Position numbers and translations under genes: made by a program. From a virus: 37,853 nucleotides of DNA. Where the stretch lies: the IMG/VR virus record IMGVR_UViG_3300020433_000018, positions 1 to 37,853 of that record; one strand, written 5' to 3'. Of this stretch, positions 8,618 through 17,900 are shown piece by piece (the stretch's first letter is position 1; the number at the start of each line of letters is the position of its first letter). The notes beneath the pieces were generated by a model, which worked only from the letters and a program-made list of their open reading frames with translations, made no database searches and was not told the origin of the DNA.

Positions 8618-9796
8618 TTAGAAGTTACGACCAGCTTTCTTGATCTGCTCGATCGTAGCGTAGAGCTCCCGCCACTCCTTGGGGTGGTGGGTATTGATAG
8701 CTGTGGTCAGCTCATCGTGCCTCTTCCTGTGGGTGGCATCTCCACCAGTAGTCATACCTATCAGGTGCTTAACGAGGAGATGCTTGGTCTCTTCGGTCAG
8801 CATAGCTGCCAGCTTGATGAATCCGGTAGCGAACTTGTCCGGCTGCCAGTTATCGGTAGCTGAGAGGTACTGGCCCACCGAGTTCACGGTCCTAGTGACC
8901 ACATCACTACGGCCGTCCTTCTTCATCTTCTCGATTACGGGCTTTACCTTGGAGAACTTCGTTAGTACGTCCATAGGGTGTACCGAGTACTCCTTGTTTC
9001 GGGACCAGTCACAGAATGCAGCAGCGTGATCTGACCCGATGATAGAAGCGATTGCAGGCTCTACCATGCCGGCTGTCTCACCAGACACCTTAAGTAGGTT
9101 GCTGACCTTGTGCCAGCTAGCGGGGGTCGGGTAGAGCTTTTTAGCAGCTCTCGCCTTCTCATCTAGCAGCGCTTCAGGATTAATTTCAATGAAGGAGATA
9201 ACCTCCTCCGACATCCCCTCAGCTCTAGCATAGCGGAGCCACCCACCTAGAGTATGTTCTACCCAGAAGTGGCAACCTCGTCGGCGCCACGCAGGATCAC
9301 TGAGCATATCAATAGTCTCGTAATTCCCGTCATCTGGGTTGCACGCGCACATAACGTAGAGGTTATCTGGCAACTTCTCACCGTTAAGGGTGCGGTCACC
9401 GATCAGAGACCACGCCACGGCTAGTGTAGCCTTGTCCGCCCGATTGATCTCGTCCAGGAACAGGATAACCGACTTACCTGACTTGGCCTCTTGCACAGCG
9501 TTGTACAGCTTCTTTGGAGGCAATACCTCAAAGTACGGCACTCCCTCTGTCGGACGCTGGGGGATGCCGAAGCTAGCCTCGTCCTCCTGAGACATGGTGT
9601 AGACGTACACAGAGGCGTTTATGGCATCCCCCGTCTGATGCGCCATAGCAGTCTTACCGATACCCGCCCCGCCCCACAGCACTACTACGTTGTGGGATGC
9701 CGTGGTATGTATTAGGCTCTTAGAAGGCCCTACTGCTACTGTAGGCATTCCGTGTAGCGTCCCGAAGGACTTATTTTCAGTATTCAGGTTCTGCAA
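8618..9796 (-). CDS. MoxR-like AAA+ ATPase
   Basis: This protein has Walker A GGAGIGKT at 42-49, Walker B LFLDEINRA at 112-120, sensor-1 region CACNPDD at 150-156 and an arginine-rich DPAWRRRGCHF at 167-177. Together these fit the MoxR group of AAA+ ATPases, which act with VWA proteins to remodel target complexes. The expected VWA partner is encoded at 5316-6947, but two opposite-strand genes separate them. The long frame opens with TTG at 9796, behind AAAGGGA. An ATG at 9748 (MPTVAVG) keeps the whole P-loop and is an alternative start. The TTG start lies one base from the start of the divergent terminase gene, so the regulatory sequences of each must overlap the other gene. Confidence 0.88.
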   Translation of the reverse strand: MQNLNTENKSFGTLHGMPTVAVGPSKSLIHTTASHNVVVLWGGAGIGKTAMAHQTGDAINASVYVYTMSQEDEASFGIPQRPTEGVPYFEVLPPKKLYNAVQEAKSGKSVILFLDEINRADKATLAVAWSLIGDRTLNGEKLPDNLYVMCACNPDDGNYETIDMLSDPAWRRRGCHFWVEHTLGGWLRYARAEGMSEEVISFIEINPEALLDEKARAAKKLYPTPASWHKVSNLLKVSGETAGMVEPAIASIIGSDHAAAFCDWSRNKEYSVHPMDVLTKFSKVKPVIEKMKKDGRSDVVTRTVNSVGQYLSATDNWQPDKFATGFIKLAAMLTEETKHLLVKHLIGMTTGGDATHRKRHDELTTAINTHHPKEWRELYATIEQIKKAGRNF

Positions 9797-9797
9797 T

Positions 9798-11297
9798 ATG
9801 ATTTCCCTTTCCAGGAAAGCTCTAGCTGAATCGATTCTTCAGCTAGACGGTGATGAGTTCTCCCTAGGTGACTATCCATTTTACGATGCCCTATACACTG
9901 GGGAATACTCTAGAAGTATCCTTATGTGCGGTAGGCAGGTCGGTAAGTCCGTGTCTGCTGCTGCGTTTACGGTATGTGAGGCCGTCGCGGTGCCTCACTT
10001 TAAAACGCTTTACATATCTCCTACACAGAAGCAGACTTCCACCTTTAGTAACACCCGCATCAGCAAGCTGATTCAACACTCCCCGGACCTGAGGTCTATG
10101 ATGGGGAGGGTTCTCAGTGATAACGTTTTCCTTAAGGTACTGGGTAACGGGTCGGAGCTAATCTTTAACTATGCTTCCGACGATGCTGACCGAGTTAGAG
10201 GTATCTCTGCAGACCGCGTTATCTACGACGAAGTGCAGGATATCGACTACCAGTCTGTAGTACCGGTAATTAACGAGTGCCTCGCCAACTCCCGGTTTGG
10301 GTATGTCTCCTACATGGGCACCCCCAAGACTATGGAGAACACCATTCAGTTTATCTGGGAGCAGTCTACCCAGTCTGAGTGGTGTATTAGGTGTGGTGCT
10401 TGTGGGAAGCGCTCTTTCTACCGTAGCTCCCGTGGCATAACCGATAAGGGCCTCGCATGCTTATCATGCGGAGCTCTCGTCGATGTTCGCGACGGCACTT
10501 GGGTAGATATGGCGCCCAACGCTAGAACCCAGGGGTTTCACATACCTCAAGTTATCTTACCCCAAAACCAACTCCCACACCGGTGGGAGAGAATCACCCA
10601 CAAGCTTGAGACTTATCCCGAAAGTAAGTTCAACAATGAGGTTATGGGAGTCTCTGACTCCGTGGGTTCTAGGCTTATCGGTGTAGATGACCTCGCGGCC
10701 TGTTGCTCCGACTCGCCGCCGCCCGCTGCTGGCTTTACCTGCGGCGGGGTAGACTGGTCTGGCGGAGGTACCTCTGGCGTATCTCGCACAGTGGCCTGGG
10801 TGTTCTCCAACTCTCCTGGCGGGACCTTCAACACCGTCGATTACAAAGTGTTTCCCAACCAGAACCCCGTTTCCACCGTAGATGAACTAGCCACCTTCTT
10901 CTCTAGGTATCGCGTAAACCTCGTAATAGGTGATGCTGGAGAGGGGGCGCTGGCAAACTCACTATTACTTAGCAAGCTGCAGTGCCCCCTCTACCAGCTT
11001 CAGTACGGAAGCCAAACTAAACCCCTCAAATGGAATGGTATCGACCGCTACACTGCGGATCGAACCACTCTCATTGACTGCTTCTTTTATGACATCAAGA
11101 AAAAGCGTATAGCCTTTCTGGCCGAGCCAAGAATGTCCGAAGCTTTTGAGGATTTTCTGGCTCTGTACGAAGAAGTCACTCCTGCTGGGAAGAAAGTCTG
11201 GCGACATTCTCCTAGCAAACCGGACGACTGCTTACACGCCGCCGTCTTCTCATGGGTAGCCTGCAAAGTGCTTACCCACGATATGACTTTTTACTAG
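9798..11297 (+). CDS. terL: Terminase large subunit (DNA-packaging ATPase/nuclease)
   Basis: The start at 9798 (MISLSRKALAES) gives 499 aa; the same frame stays open to 9690, but that part overlaps the divergent ATPase. The ATPase domain has Walker A GRQVGKS at 45-51 and Walker B VIYDEVQD at 141-148. A zinc ribbon is inserted at about 196-224 (CIRCGAC...CLSC). The C-terminal RNase H-fold nuclease shows its three acidic sites: VDWSGG, VIGDAGEG and KPDDCLHA. The protein packages DNA by docking on the portal, encoded 13 kb away at 24330. No small terminase was recognised. The 3' end runs directly into the structured repeat array. Its ribosome site is weak (CAGGTT). Confidence 0.93.
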   Translation: MISLSRKALAESILQLDGDEFSLGDYPFYDALYTGEYSRSILMCGRQVGKSVSAAAFTVCEAVAVPHFKTLYISPTQKQTSTFSNTRISKLIQHSPDLRSMMGRVLSDNVFLKVLGNGSELIFNYASDDADRVRGISADRVIYDEVQDIDYQSVVPVINECLANSRFGYVSYMGTPKTMENTIQFIWEQSTQSEWCIRCGACGKRSFYRSSRGITDKGLACLSCGALVDVRDGTWVDMAPNARTQGFHIPQVILPQNQLPHRWERITHKLETYPESKFNNEVMGVSDSVGSRLIGVDDLAACCSDSPPPAAGFTCGGVDWSGGGTSGVSRTVAWVFSNSPGGTFNTVDYKVFPNQNPVSTVDELATFFSRYRVNLVIGDAGEGALANSLLLSKLQCPLYQLQYGSQTKPLKWNGIDRYTADRTTLIDCFFYDIKKKRIAFLAEPRMSEAFEDFLALYEEVTPAGKKVWRHSPSKPDDCLHAAVFSWVACKVLTHDMTFY

Positions 11298-11312
11298 CTT
11301 AGAACTAGTTTT
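11293..11312 (+). terminator. Weak hairpin at the terL 3' end
   Basis: ACTAG, a seven-base loop, CTAGT, then TTTT overlap the terL stop codon. The stem is only five base pairs, so it is a weak terminator at best. On the minus strand the same element is the first hairpin of array unit 1. Confidence 0.3.
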
Positions 11313-11373
11313 ACACGCAGGCCCTAATCAGGACTGCCTTAGATGGGATATAGGTCCTATCCCTATCTCTGCC
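11294..11373 (-). repeat. Array unit 1 (80 bases)
   Basis: This is the shortest complete unit and the last one in minus-strand order. Stem 1 is degenerate (ACTAG/CTAGT) and overlaps the terL stop. Stem 2 is GCAG/CTGC with an inner CC-pair stack. Stem 3 is GGGATA/TATCCC with a closing GAT/ATC. Confidence 0.6.
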
Positions 11374-11461
11374 CTAGTCGCTGCCCTACGGGCAGCAGAT
11401 GCACGCACCCTTTAAAGGTGCCTTTGCGGGAAACCTGGCGTGTCGCCAGGCCCGCCCTCTC
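11374..11461 (-). repeat. Array unit 2 (88 bases)
   Basis: Stem 1 is GCTGCCC/GGGCAGC with a three-base loop. Stem 2 is GCACC/GGTGC. Stem 3 is CCTGGCG/CGCCAGG, closed by GCGGG/CCCGC across a three-base bulge. Confidence 0.65.
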
Positions 11462-11569
11462 CTAGTCGCCGCCCTACGGGCAGCATACACACGCAGCCCT
11501 GGGAGCTGCCTTAGTGGGAAGAGGTTTCTCGCAGCCGGCTGAGGCTCGAGAATACACAACCACTCTGCA
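11462..11569 (-). repeat. Array unit 3 (108 bases)
   Basis: Stem 1 is GCCGCCC/GGGCAGC, with one pair that is C-A on plus and G-U on minus. Stem 2 is GCAGC/GCTGC. Stem 3 is longer and imperfect (TTCTCG with CGAGAA), closed by GTGG/CCAC. Confidence 0.65.
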
Positions 11570-11676
11570 CTAGTCACCGGCATAATGCCGGTATAAACAC
11601 GCACCCCTAGAGGTGCCCTTATGTTGAGATGTCCGGAAAGATCGTCTTCCCGATCGTCCGGACATCCAACCCTCCA
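11570..11676 (-). repeat. Array unit 4 (107 bases)
   Basis: Stem 1 is ACCGGCA/TGCCGGT with loop TAA. Stem 2 is GCACC/GGTGC. Stem 3 has a ten-base outer helix, GATGTCCGGA with TCCGGACATC, an inner GATCG/CGATC helix, and closing GTTG/CAAC. Confidence 0.65.
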
Positions 11677-11789
11677 CTAGTCACCGACATAATGCCGGTA
11701 TTAACACGCAGGGCTGTTAAGCCCTGCCTTACGTGGAAGAGCTCACCCGGTAAGTGTTTTTCTTACCGGGTGAGCTATGACTCCCTCCA
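11677..11789 (-). repeat. Array unit 5 (113 bases)
   Basis: Stem 1 is ACCGACA/TGCCGGT, again A-C on plus and G-U on minus. Stem 2 is GCAGGGC/GCCCTGC. Stem 3 is a perfect 15-bp helix, AGCTCACCCGGTAAG with its complement around a seven-base loop, closed by TGGA/TCCA. Confidence 0.65.
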
Positions 11790-11823
11790 CTAGTCGCCCC
11801 ATCCTGCATGCGCAATGGCGGGA
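11790..11823 (-). repeat. Array unit 6, partial (stem 1 only)
   Basis: Only the CTAGTC box and a divergent stem 1 (around CCCCAT and ATGGCGGG, with two mismatches) are present. On the minus strand this is the 5' end of the array, next to the promoter-like motif at 11823-11838. Confidence 0.5.
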
Positions 11824-11838
11824 CGTAAGCTTATACCA
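11823..11838 (-). promoter_or_regulatory. Promoter-like motif beside the RNA array (13/16 match)
   Basis: The plus strand reads ACGTAAGCTTATACCA, matching 13 of 16 bases of the motif at 24287 and 28499. On the minus strand it reads TGGTATAAG, an extended -10-like box pointing into the array. Next to it, at 11837-11846, is the palindrome CACTATAGTG. Confidence 0.4.
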
Positions 11839-11861
11839 CTATAGTGTGAATATTTGCGCGC

Positions 11862-14800
11862 TTAGCTAACCTCGCCGTAGGAGGGACCGATCTCTACGTC
11901 ATAGGGCATTGACACCGGGACTTCTGGAAACTCAGTTTTGATAAACCGGTCTACCTTTTCTTCCAAAAACCTTTTTAGCTTAGGGACTTCTGACTTAGGC
12001 ATTTCCCACACCATAGAGTCGTGTACCGTTAGCATCATCCTGCCCCTAATCTCTTGCATGCTCTTCCATAGATTAATCATCGTGCGGATGACTATCTCAC
12101 CACAGAAGCCCTGCACTAGGTAGTTGATGCCTTGCCGCTCGCACCTGGCTGCATACCAACCCCCCGCCCCAGCCGTGTAGAACCTTCTCGCCCTACCTGT
12201 AGGGGTACGGAGTATATTGTCGCTGCGTACCTTGGCTTTTATCCTATCGATGTAGTCCTTAATCCCAGGAAAGCGATTGAAGAACATAGCCATCAACTTC
12301 GCTGCCTCATCCTCCGAGATCTTTAGGTCCTCGCTTAGTCCCTTTACCCCTGTGCCGTAAATAAGACCAAAGTTCACGCTTTTAACTCGCTTACGCATAG
12401 TGGTGTACTTCTCTCGCAGCTCTGCTTCCTCTGGGTTAGTAGAGTTCCTGTAGTACTGGATGTCTTCGTACTTCTCCCCGAATATCTCGCTGGCTACCCA
12501 GGAGTGAACGTCCAAGCCATCTTTGAGAGCCTGTATCAGGGTGGGCTCATCTGCGTAAGCTGTGAGTACTCGGATCTCTGCACCACCGAAGTCCGCATCC
12601 ACTACTACTAGCTCTTCTCCAACCTCCCACCTGTACTTTTCCCGTAGCGCAACCTCCGTTGCGCTAGCCCCAGACGAGGTATCAGTGGGCACAAACAGTT
12701 TCTTGATGTTTATCCCGCCCAGCTTCTTCGATAAGGTTTGAATATTGGGGTTGGATGAGCTGGTCCTTCCGGTAGCAGTGCCATTGATATGGATGGTCCC
12801 GCGTAGTCTGCCATCATAAGCCGCACCTTTCTTAATACCTAGTACAAAAGTAGTAAGCGCCTTGGATGACTTTCTAACTTTGAGTAGGAGATTAGCTGGG
12901 TTGTTGGACAATAGCTCATCCCGCATCTCGTCCGTGATATCTTCTAGACCATTAGCCTCTAAGTACTCTTCTACATCCCTAGCGAGAAGGAGCTCGATGT
13001 ACTTTTTGAGGGATTCTTCGTCTGCGGAAGCCTCACCCGTCTCTGTTGTCTTAACCCTAGGAAGTCCGTACCCCGCTATGAACACTTTAGATACTAGCAA
13101 TTTCTCTTGTATATCTACGTGGTCAGTCGTCAATCCTAGGTCTTTAGCCACCCTAGCATAGAAGGCGGCGCTCCACTCTTTTATCTTACCCTCTAGGGAT
13201 CTCTGACAGTATTCTAGGTAGTCGGGATCGATCCGGATCCCTTCGTACTGCATCTGAGCCAGCATCTCAGTAGCAGGCAGGTAATGCCGGGACATTAGGG
13301 ATATCATAGGGGCCAAGCCCTCAGCTTTAGCCTGCTTAGGGGAGTGCTCCTTCCAAGCCCTAAGCCTCTGAGAATCGCTGATCCTCCAAGTTAGATCGGC
13401 GTCTACCGCAGCGTACTCCAGCATCATCTGCATAGGGGGCTCTTCGTAGGTCACTCCGTCGTAGTGGGGGTTTCCATCCCAGCGGTGCCTATTTCTATGA
13501 GTAAAGAACTTCTTCAGGCCAGCCTTGGCTGCGGACATTTCCTTCTTACTCTCTGCTGCCCACCCTTTTATAGCCGCAATAGCTCCGTCTATCGCGGCTT
13601 TGTTTGCAGCAGTTTGCCCCTTCTTCATCTTTCTGAGCTTGGCCACGTACTTCTTAGAAGAGGATTCCACCGTAGTAAGATCAAAGCCGTGTCCGATAGG
13701 GGAGGTATCTGGGTAATACAAGCCATCTACTTCATTAGGGTCAGTAGAAGCTACCCTAGAAAATGACTCGTCGAACTCTCGAACTACAGCGGCATCAAGC
13801 TCTTCTTTGAGACTTCTCTCGTAACCTACTAGCTCGGGGTGCTCTTCTACTACAACGGTCTTGAGGCTATAAAAGCTCTTTTTATCCTCATCCAGCATGT
13901 GCTCACCAAGCATACCGTCCCACTTAGTGTTCCTCACTGGACCGAATTTCAGCATGTAGTCCATGTTCATCCCTGAAACTTCTTCTATAGTAGCCTCTAG
14001 ATCAGGATGCACAGCGCAAGCTTCCGCAGTCCTCAGCATGAGAGGATACAAGGCCATGCTGTAGTCGAACTTGTAGTTCCACCAGGTTTTAGGGTTATCG
14101 CAGCCCAAAACCTTTAGTATCCAGGGGATAACCTCGTGGAACTCGTAGGGGGAGTCCTTATGATCTACCGGCACAGCGAATGATTTACCCGGCCCCACTG
14201 ACCCCGATAGAGCAATAATTCTAGCAGTCTTGGACCACTGCCAGAGAGTAGTGGTCTCGAAGTCCAAAGCCATCATGCACTGATTAGCGGGCTTACTTCC
14301 TGTAGAGTAATTCGCGTACTCGTCACAGATAGCTATAGCATCCTCCAGAGAGGCGGGGATGTCGAAACCCTTTATTAGCTTAGGTACATCTAGAGCCTCA
14401 GCGCTGGACCCCGCTGCGGCTACGGCAGCTTTCTTGAGGTCGTTCTCTACTAAGCTATACAAGCCTGGGTTGCGGAAGAACCGAGCTAGGCTGAAAGTAG
14501 GCATAACCTTGAAAGGCCTGCCTGCAACCTGCACTGTTACTACCCTACCCCGTATCTCTTCAGCGTTCGCATCTAATCCCAAACCATTTAGGGGGCGGCT
14601 ACCAAAGCACACAATAATCTTTGGATTCAGGTTGTGCACTTTCTGATATATAATGCTGGTAGCGCAGGCATTAAAAACCTCTTTAGTATTCTTACCGGGG
14701 CAACAAGCCCCGTACATATAGTGTGCACGGGCAGCCATTGCTTGTAGTGGCCCGTTTACCTTGCCGGAAATCCTTTCCGAACTAGCCATCTGGCTTACCA

Positions 14801-14960
14801 TATGCTTTACCAGACGGCCTGCGTTGTCGTTGAAAACTCCGCCCCATGGTGGAGGAGCCTCACCTAGAAATAGTACATCACAGGGGCTGGCGCCCACCCC
14901 AACTTCAAAGGTAGATTCCTTGAAATTGGGGCAGGATTGACACCCACTGGGCTTCATCAT
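11862..14960 (-). CDS. Family-A DNA polymerase with N-terminal uracil-DNA-glycosylase-like domain
   Basis: I place the start at 14960 (MMKPSGCQSC), where ATGA overlaps the primase stop and AGAGAGG stands six bases upstream; this gives 1032 aa. Residues 1-180 form a family-4 UDG-like domain with C7, C10 and later cysteines (C86/C87, C99) for an Fe-S cluster, GEAPP at 33-37, and PTFSLARFFRNP at 154-165 where active members have a His motif. A 3'-5' exonuclease follows: LDFETT near 232, NYKFD, and YAAVDAD. The polymerase domain has motif A DADFGGAEIRV, motif B KSVNFGLIYG and motif C LTVHDS. I recall UDG-polymerase fusions in phages such as SPO1. This is the replicative polymerase, expressed with the primase-helicase upstream. 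Confidence 0.93.
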   Translation of the reverse strand: MMKPSGCQSCPNFKESTFEVGVGASPCDVLFLGEAPPPWGGVFNDNAGRLVKHMVSQMASSERISGKVNGPLQAMAARAHYMYGACCPGKNTKEVFNACATSIIYQKVHNLNPKIIVCFGSRPLNGLGLDANAEEIRGRVVTVQVAGRPFKVMPTFSLARFFRNPGLYSLVENDLKKAAVAAAGSSAEALDVPKLIKGFDIPASLEDAIAICDEYANYSTGSKPANQCMMALDFETTTLWQWSKTARIIALSGSVGPGKSFAVPVDHKDSPYEFHEVIPWILKVLGCDNPKTWWNYKFDYSMALYPLMLRTAEACAVHPDLEATIEEVSGMNMDYMLKFGPVRNTKWDGMLGEHMLDEDKKSFYSLKTVVVEEHPELVGYERSLKEELDAAVVREFDESFSRVASTDPNEVDGLYYPDTSPIGHGFDLTTVESSSKKYVAKLRKMKKGQTAANKAAIDGAIAAIKGWAAESKKEMSAAKAGLKKFFTHRNRHRWDGNPHYDGVTYEEPPMQMMLEYAAVDADLTWRISDSQRLRAWKEHSPKQAKAEGLAPMISLMSRHYLPATEMLAQMQYEGIRIDPDYLEYCQRSLEGKIKEWSAAFYARVAKDLGLTTDHVDIQEKLLVSKVFIAGYGLPRVKTTETGEASADEESLKKYIELLLARDVEEYLEANGLEDITDEMRDELLSNNPANLLLKVRKSSKALTTFVLGIKKGAAYDGRLRGTIHINGTATGRTSSSNPNIQTLSKKLGGINIKKLFVPTDTSSGASATEVALREKYRWEVGEELVVVDADFGGAEIRVLTAYADEPTLIQALKDGLDVHSWVASEIFGEKYEDIQYYRNSTNPEEAELREKYTTMRKRVKSVNFGLIYGTGVKGLSEDLKISEDEAAKLMAMFFNRFPGIKDYIDRIKAKVRSDNILRTPTGRARRFYTAGAGGWYAARCERQGINYLVQGFCGEIVIRTMINLWKSMQEIRGRMMLTVHDSMVWEMPKSEVPKLKRFLEEKVDRFIKTEFPEVPVSMPYDVEIGPSYGEVS

Positions 14961-17900
14961 GTTGTACCTCTCTGATCCCACGAATCCAGCATCTCGGTGA
15001 TATCATATATGGTGATATCTGATGCGGTGATTCCCGGACGTAGCACCGAGGTTAGCCCTCCAAGGCGACGACGTACCGTGTGGTAGTTTTTAGTATTAGG
15101 GCTGGAGTCTCCCATCCGTTTTAGTCTCTCTGCGGTATCCTTACCATACCGGTTGGATCCCCTAAGCAACTGTCTAACTACGTCTGGCCACATTACAATT
15201 AACCAGCGCTCTCGGTTGCCGTTGTTTAGATCCTCAACATAAGATAGCCCGCAGTCCATCTCTATTAGGCTGTGCCTCGCAGTGGGATCGGATAGTATAG
15301 TCCGAACTGAGGTGTTACGGCTTTCACTTCCCGGGCGCTTGTGCTCTACCTTCGAGCTTAGGATTGTATCCAGTAGGTCCTGCTCCTGCGTAGACGTAGT
15401 GATTATCTCTAGGAGCTCTTTTTTCGATTTTATAACTCTTAGTATGTAGGAGTGCGGGTTCAGCCCAACACAAGCTACCATGGCTGCGGTCACTACTACC
15501 CCATCCAAAAACCTAGAGGGTACGGTTGCCCCAACTTCTTTACTTAGCGCATCCATTATAGTGGGCTGGCTGTAGGTGGCGCGTAACTCTGTTAGCTTTT
15601 TGAGGTACTCAGGGGCCAGCCTGTACATCCCAGTAGACAACGCCCTTCGATACTTCTGAATAGTTTCCTGCCCGAAGGTATTGAGCATAGTAGTATGTGG
15701 GTCACTTTTAGACTCACAACGTACCGTATGGATCTGCATGAATCGGCTTACATCAGCCTCTTCCCTCAAGTAGTTAATCGCGCCAGCCCAGATCTGACAT
15801 CGTAGAGTGTATACGGTTGCCTCTTTGCTCTCTACGTTACCACGTGTGATTCTACATGCTGGACTGTTAGTTAACCCCCTGATATCCGTTAATATTCCAC
15901 GTACCGCTTTGGAGTGCGGGTCGTCCCCCTTGTCCTCGAACTCGTCCAATGCGGCCCCTAGCGCGCAGTTGTTCATGTCCTTGCGGAATCCAGCAGTGCT
16001 GTATCCCGACTGAACATCCGACGAGCACTCTAGTAATCTCACCGTGGGGTCGGAGCCCGCAATAATATCTAGAAGCTTAGATTTACCTGTGCCTCTAGCC
16101 CCATTGATTAGCGTGTACAGCTGCCTAGGTAAGCAGCTAGAGATGGAATTAACCATCATAGCTGCAGCAAGGTACTCGCAGTCCTCCAAACCACCTTTTA
16201 GCGTCCAGCCCGTATAGATTACAGATACTAGAAAGTCATAGACATCCGAGTGCTTTACAGTGTTACCGTGTTCCAAGTCTAAGCAACTAGCAATCTCGGT
16301 AGACCAAGGTGCCCGGATGATGTTGAAGTACCTATCTCCTAGACGGGGGCCATCCAGGCAGGTCCACTCTAAGGTGCATTCATCCGTGTATCTTCCTATG
16401 TACACCTCGTAGCCGTTAACTAGGACCCAACAAGGCTCCGGCCCCGCCCCGAAGTCGTGCTCTACATAGTGTGCGCCAGCTTTGGTTTCGGTTAGGCTGC
16501 GCGTAGTAGGTAGTTCCCCGCATAACTGCGAAAGTGCTATCTGCATATATCCTCCCACCGTGGTGCTCTGTTCTGGTATTTTTATTGTACCGCCCTTGGA
16601 GGTCGTTATGATTGCCTGCGGAATGCCTACGGTACTTTTTAGCCAATAGAGTATGGACCCTAAGTCCTGAGATATTTGAGAATAGAGCTCTGTTGTCCGG
16701 CTCATTCTCCACTCTCTAGGCTCCTTCTTCTTCCTGTGCCAAGCCCGGATGAGAGTGTCGCTACCCTTGCTTCCATCTATTCCAATGAAGAAGAACTCCT
16801 CCCTCAAGGCTTGTAGTATCCTAGCTATAAATCCCTCCTCGCTGTCGTCTCTCCCTACGACCAGCTCTAGTATAGTCCCTATAGTTAGGGTGCACATTTT
16901 GCTTACCGCTCTAGCGTAGGCCATCTGTGCTTCAGGCTCCCTTAGGCAGCTCCCATCTTGCCCTATAGCTTCCTTCTGCCCCCTTAGGTCGTCTGGGTCT
17001 AAGGACGCTAACTTAGCCTTAGTAACACCAGCCAGCCATACGTGCGCAGCTTTGAAGTTAACCCACTTCTGATGAGTGCCTTCTGTTCTTTTAGCTGTTA
17101 GAGCTGATAACCAGGTCTCCCAGCCATGCTTCTTAATAGCCTCATCGGGATCTTTAGCCTCTACTTCTGGTGGCCAAGAAAATACCTTAACCGGCATGGA
17201 GGTCTGAGACATGATGATCTTAGCTATAGCGTCCCCGCCGTGATCCGGGTGGTCACATACCAGCATCACTTCTGATACGCCGCAGTACTCTTTAAGAATA
17301 TCCGGGCTGGATACAGATGCTCCGCCACAGGCAACTACTACTTCGTAGCTAAGGCCACTCTGGAACTCAACCATGTGTGCTAGTGCGTCTGTCTCCCCCT
17401 CCACGATCATGGCTCTCTTACCAGCCTTTTGTGCCCCCCACAGCATCGCTGAATAGAAGGGTAATCCAAAGAAGCCTATGGTCTCCTCATTCGCATCCGG
17501 GACATAGTGTGTGGATCTTGCTCCATCTGGTCGGAGGAAGTCTGATCTCAGCTTGAACCTAGTGATCTCAGTAGGAGATTTATGATACGCTAGGAGTAGT
17601 GCCCCGGTATTAGGTCCCGTCATAGAGGATTCTAAATAGGAAATAGAGTGCTCCAATATATCCTCAGGTAGATGCTTTACTAGTTCTACCCTAGGAGGCA
17701 GTACGCCTATCGGAAGCTTACCTAACGTGTCATCTGTGGGGACTCCCCTAGACTCTAAGAAGTCTAGCAGCGGCACTGCGTATTTATGTCTTTCAGAGTC
17801 TTTTGACTTTGCCGCCATCACCAGAGCAGTATTGCAGGCGGACAGTATCCCCGCTTTAATAGTCTGGCGGAGCTCCGCTACGTGCATATCCTGCACTACT

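Larger units (their letters stand above)
11294..11823 (-). ncRNA. Tandem array of a three-stem structured RNA, probably minus-strand
   Basis: The non-coding space between convergent terL and polymerase genes holds five complete units and one partial, each bounded by CTAGTC on the plus strand. In plus-strand order a unit is: CTAGTC box, hairpin 1 (7-8 bp), ACACGCA box, hairpin 2 (5-7 bp), CCTTA box, and a variable third hairpin closed by GTGG/CCAC or an equivalent. Stem bases change while pairing is mostly kept, e.g. GCTGCCC/GGGCAGC against ACCGGCA/TGCCGGT. Imperfect pairs (unit 3 and 5 stem 1; unit 1, 2, 3 and 4 stem 2) are A-C on the plus strand but G-U on the minus strand, indicating a minus-strand transcript. 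Hairpin 3 varies greatly in sequence and length. No family recognised; packaging RNA, RT template, processed small RNAs and transcription termination are all possible. Confidence 0.72.

Noticed and set aside
11294-11823. CRISPR array or tRNA cluster
   Set aside because: There are no constant repeats with unrelated spacers; units vary throughout in a structure-keeping way. No T-arm or cloverleaf pattern is present.
11837-11846. T7-like promoter core CACTATAG (also near 26420)
   Set aside because: Only the core octamer matches; the upstream part of the T7 consensus is absent and no single-subunit polymerase gene is in the window. The first copy is just part of a palindrome.
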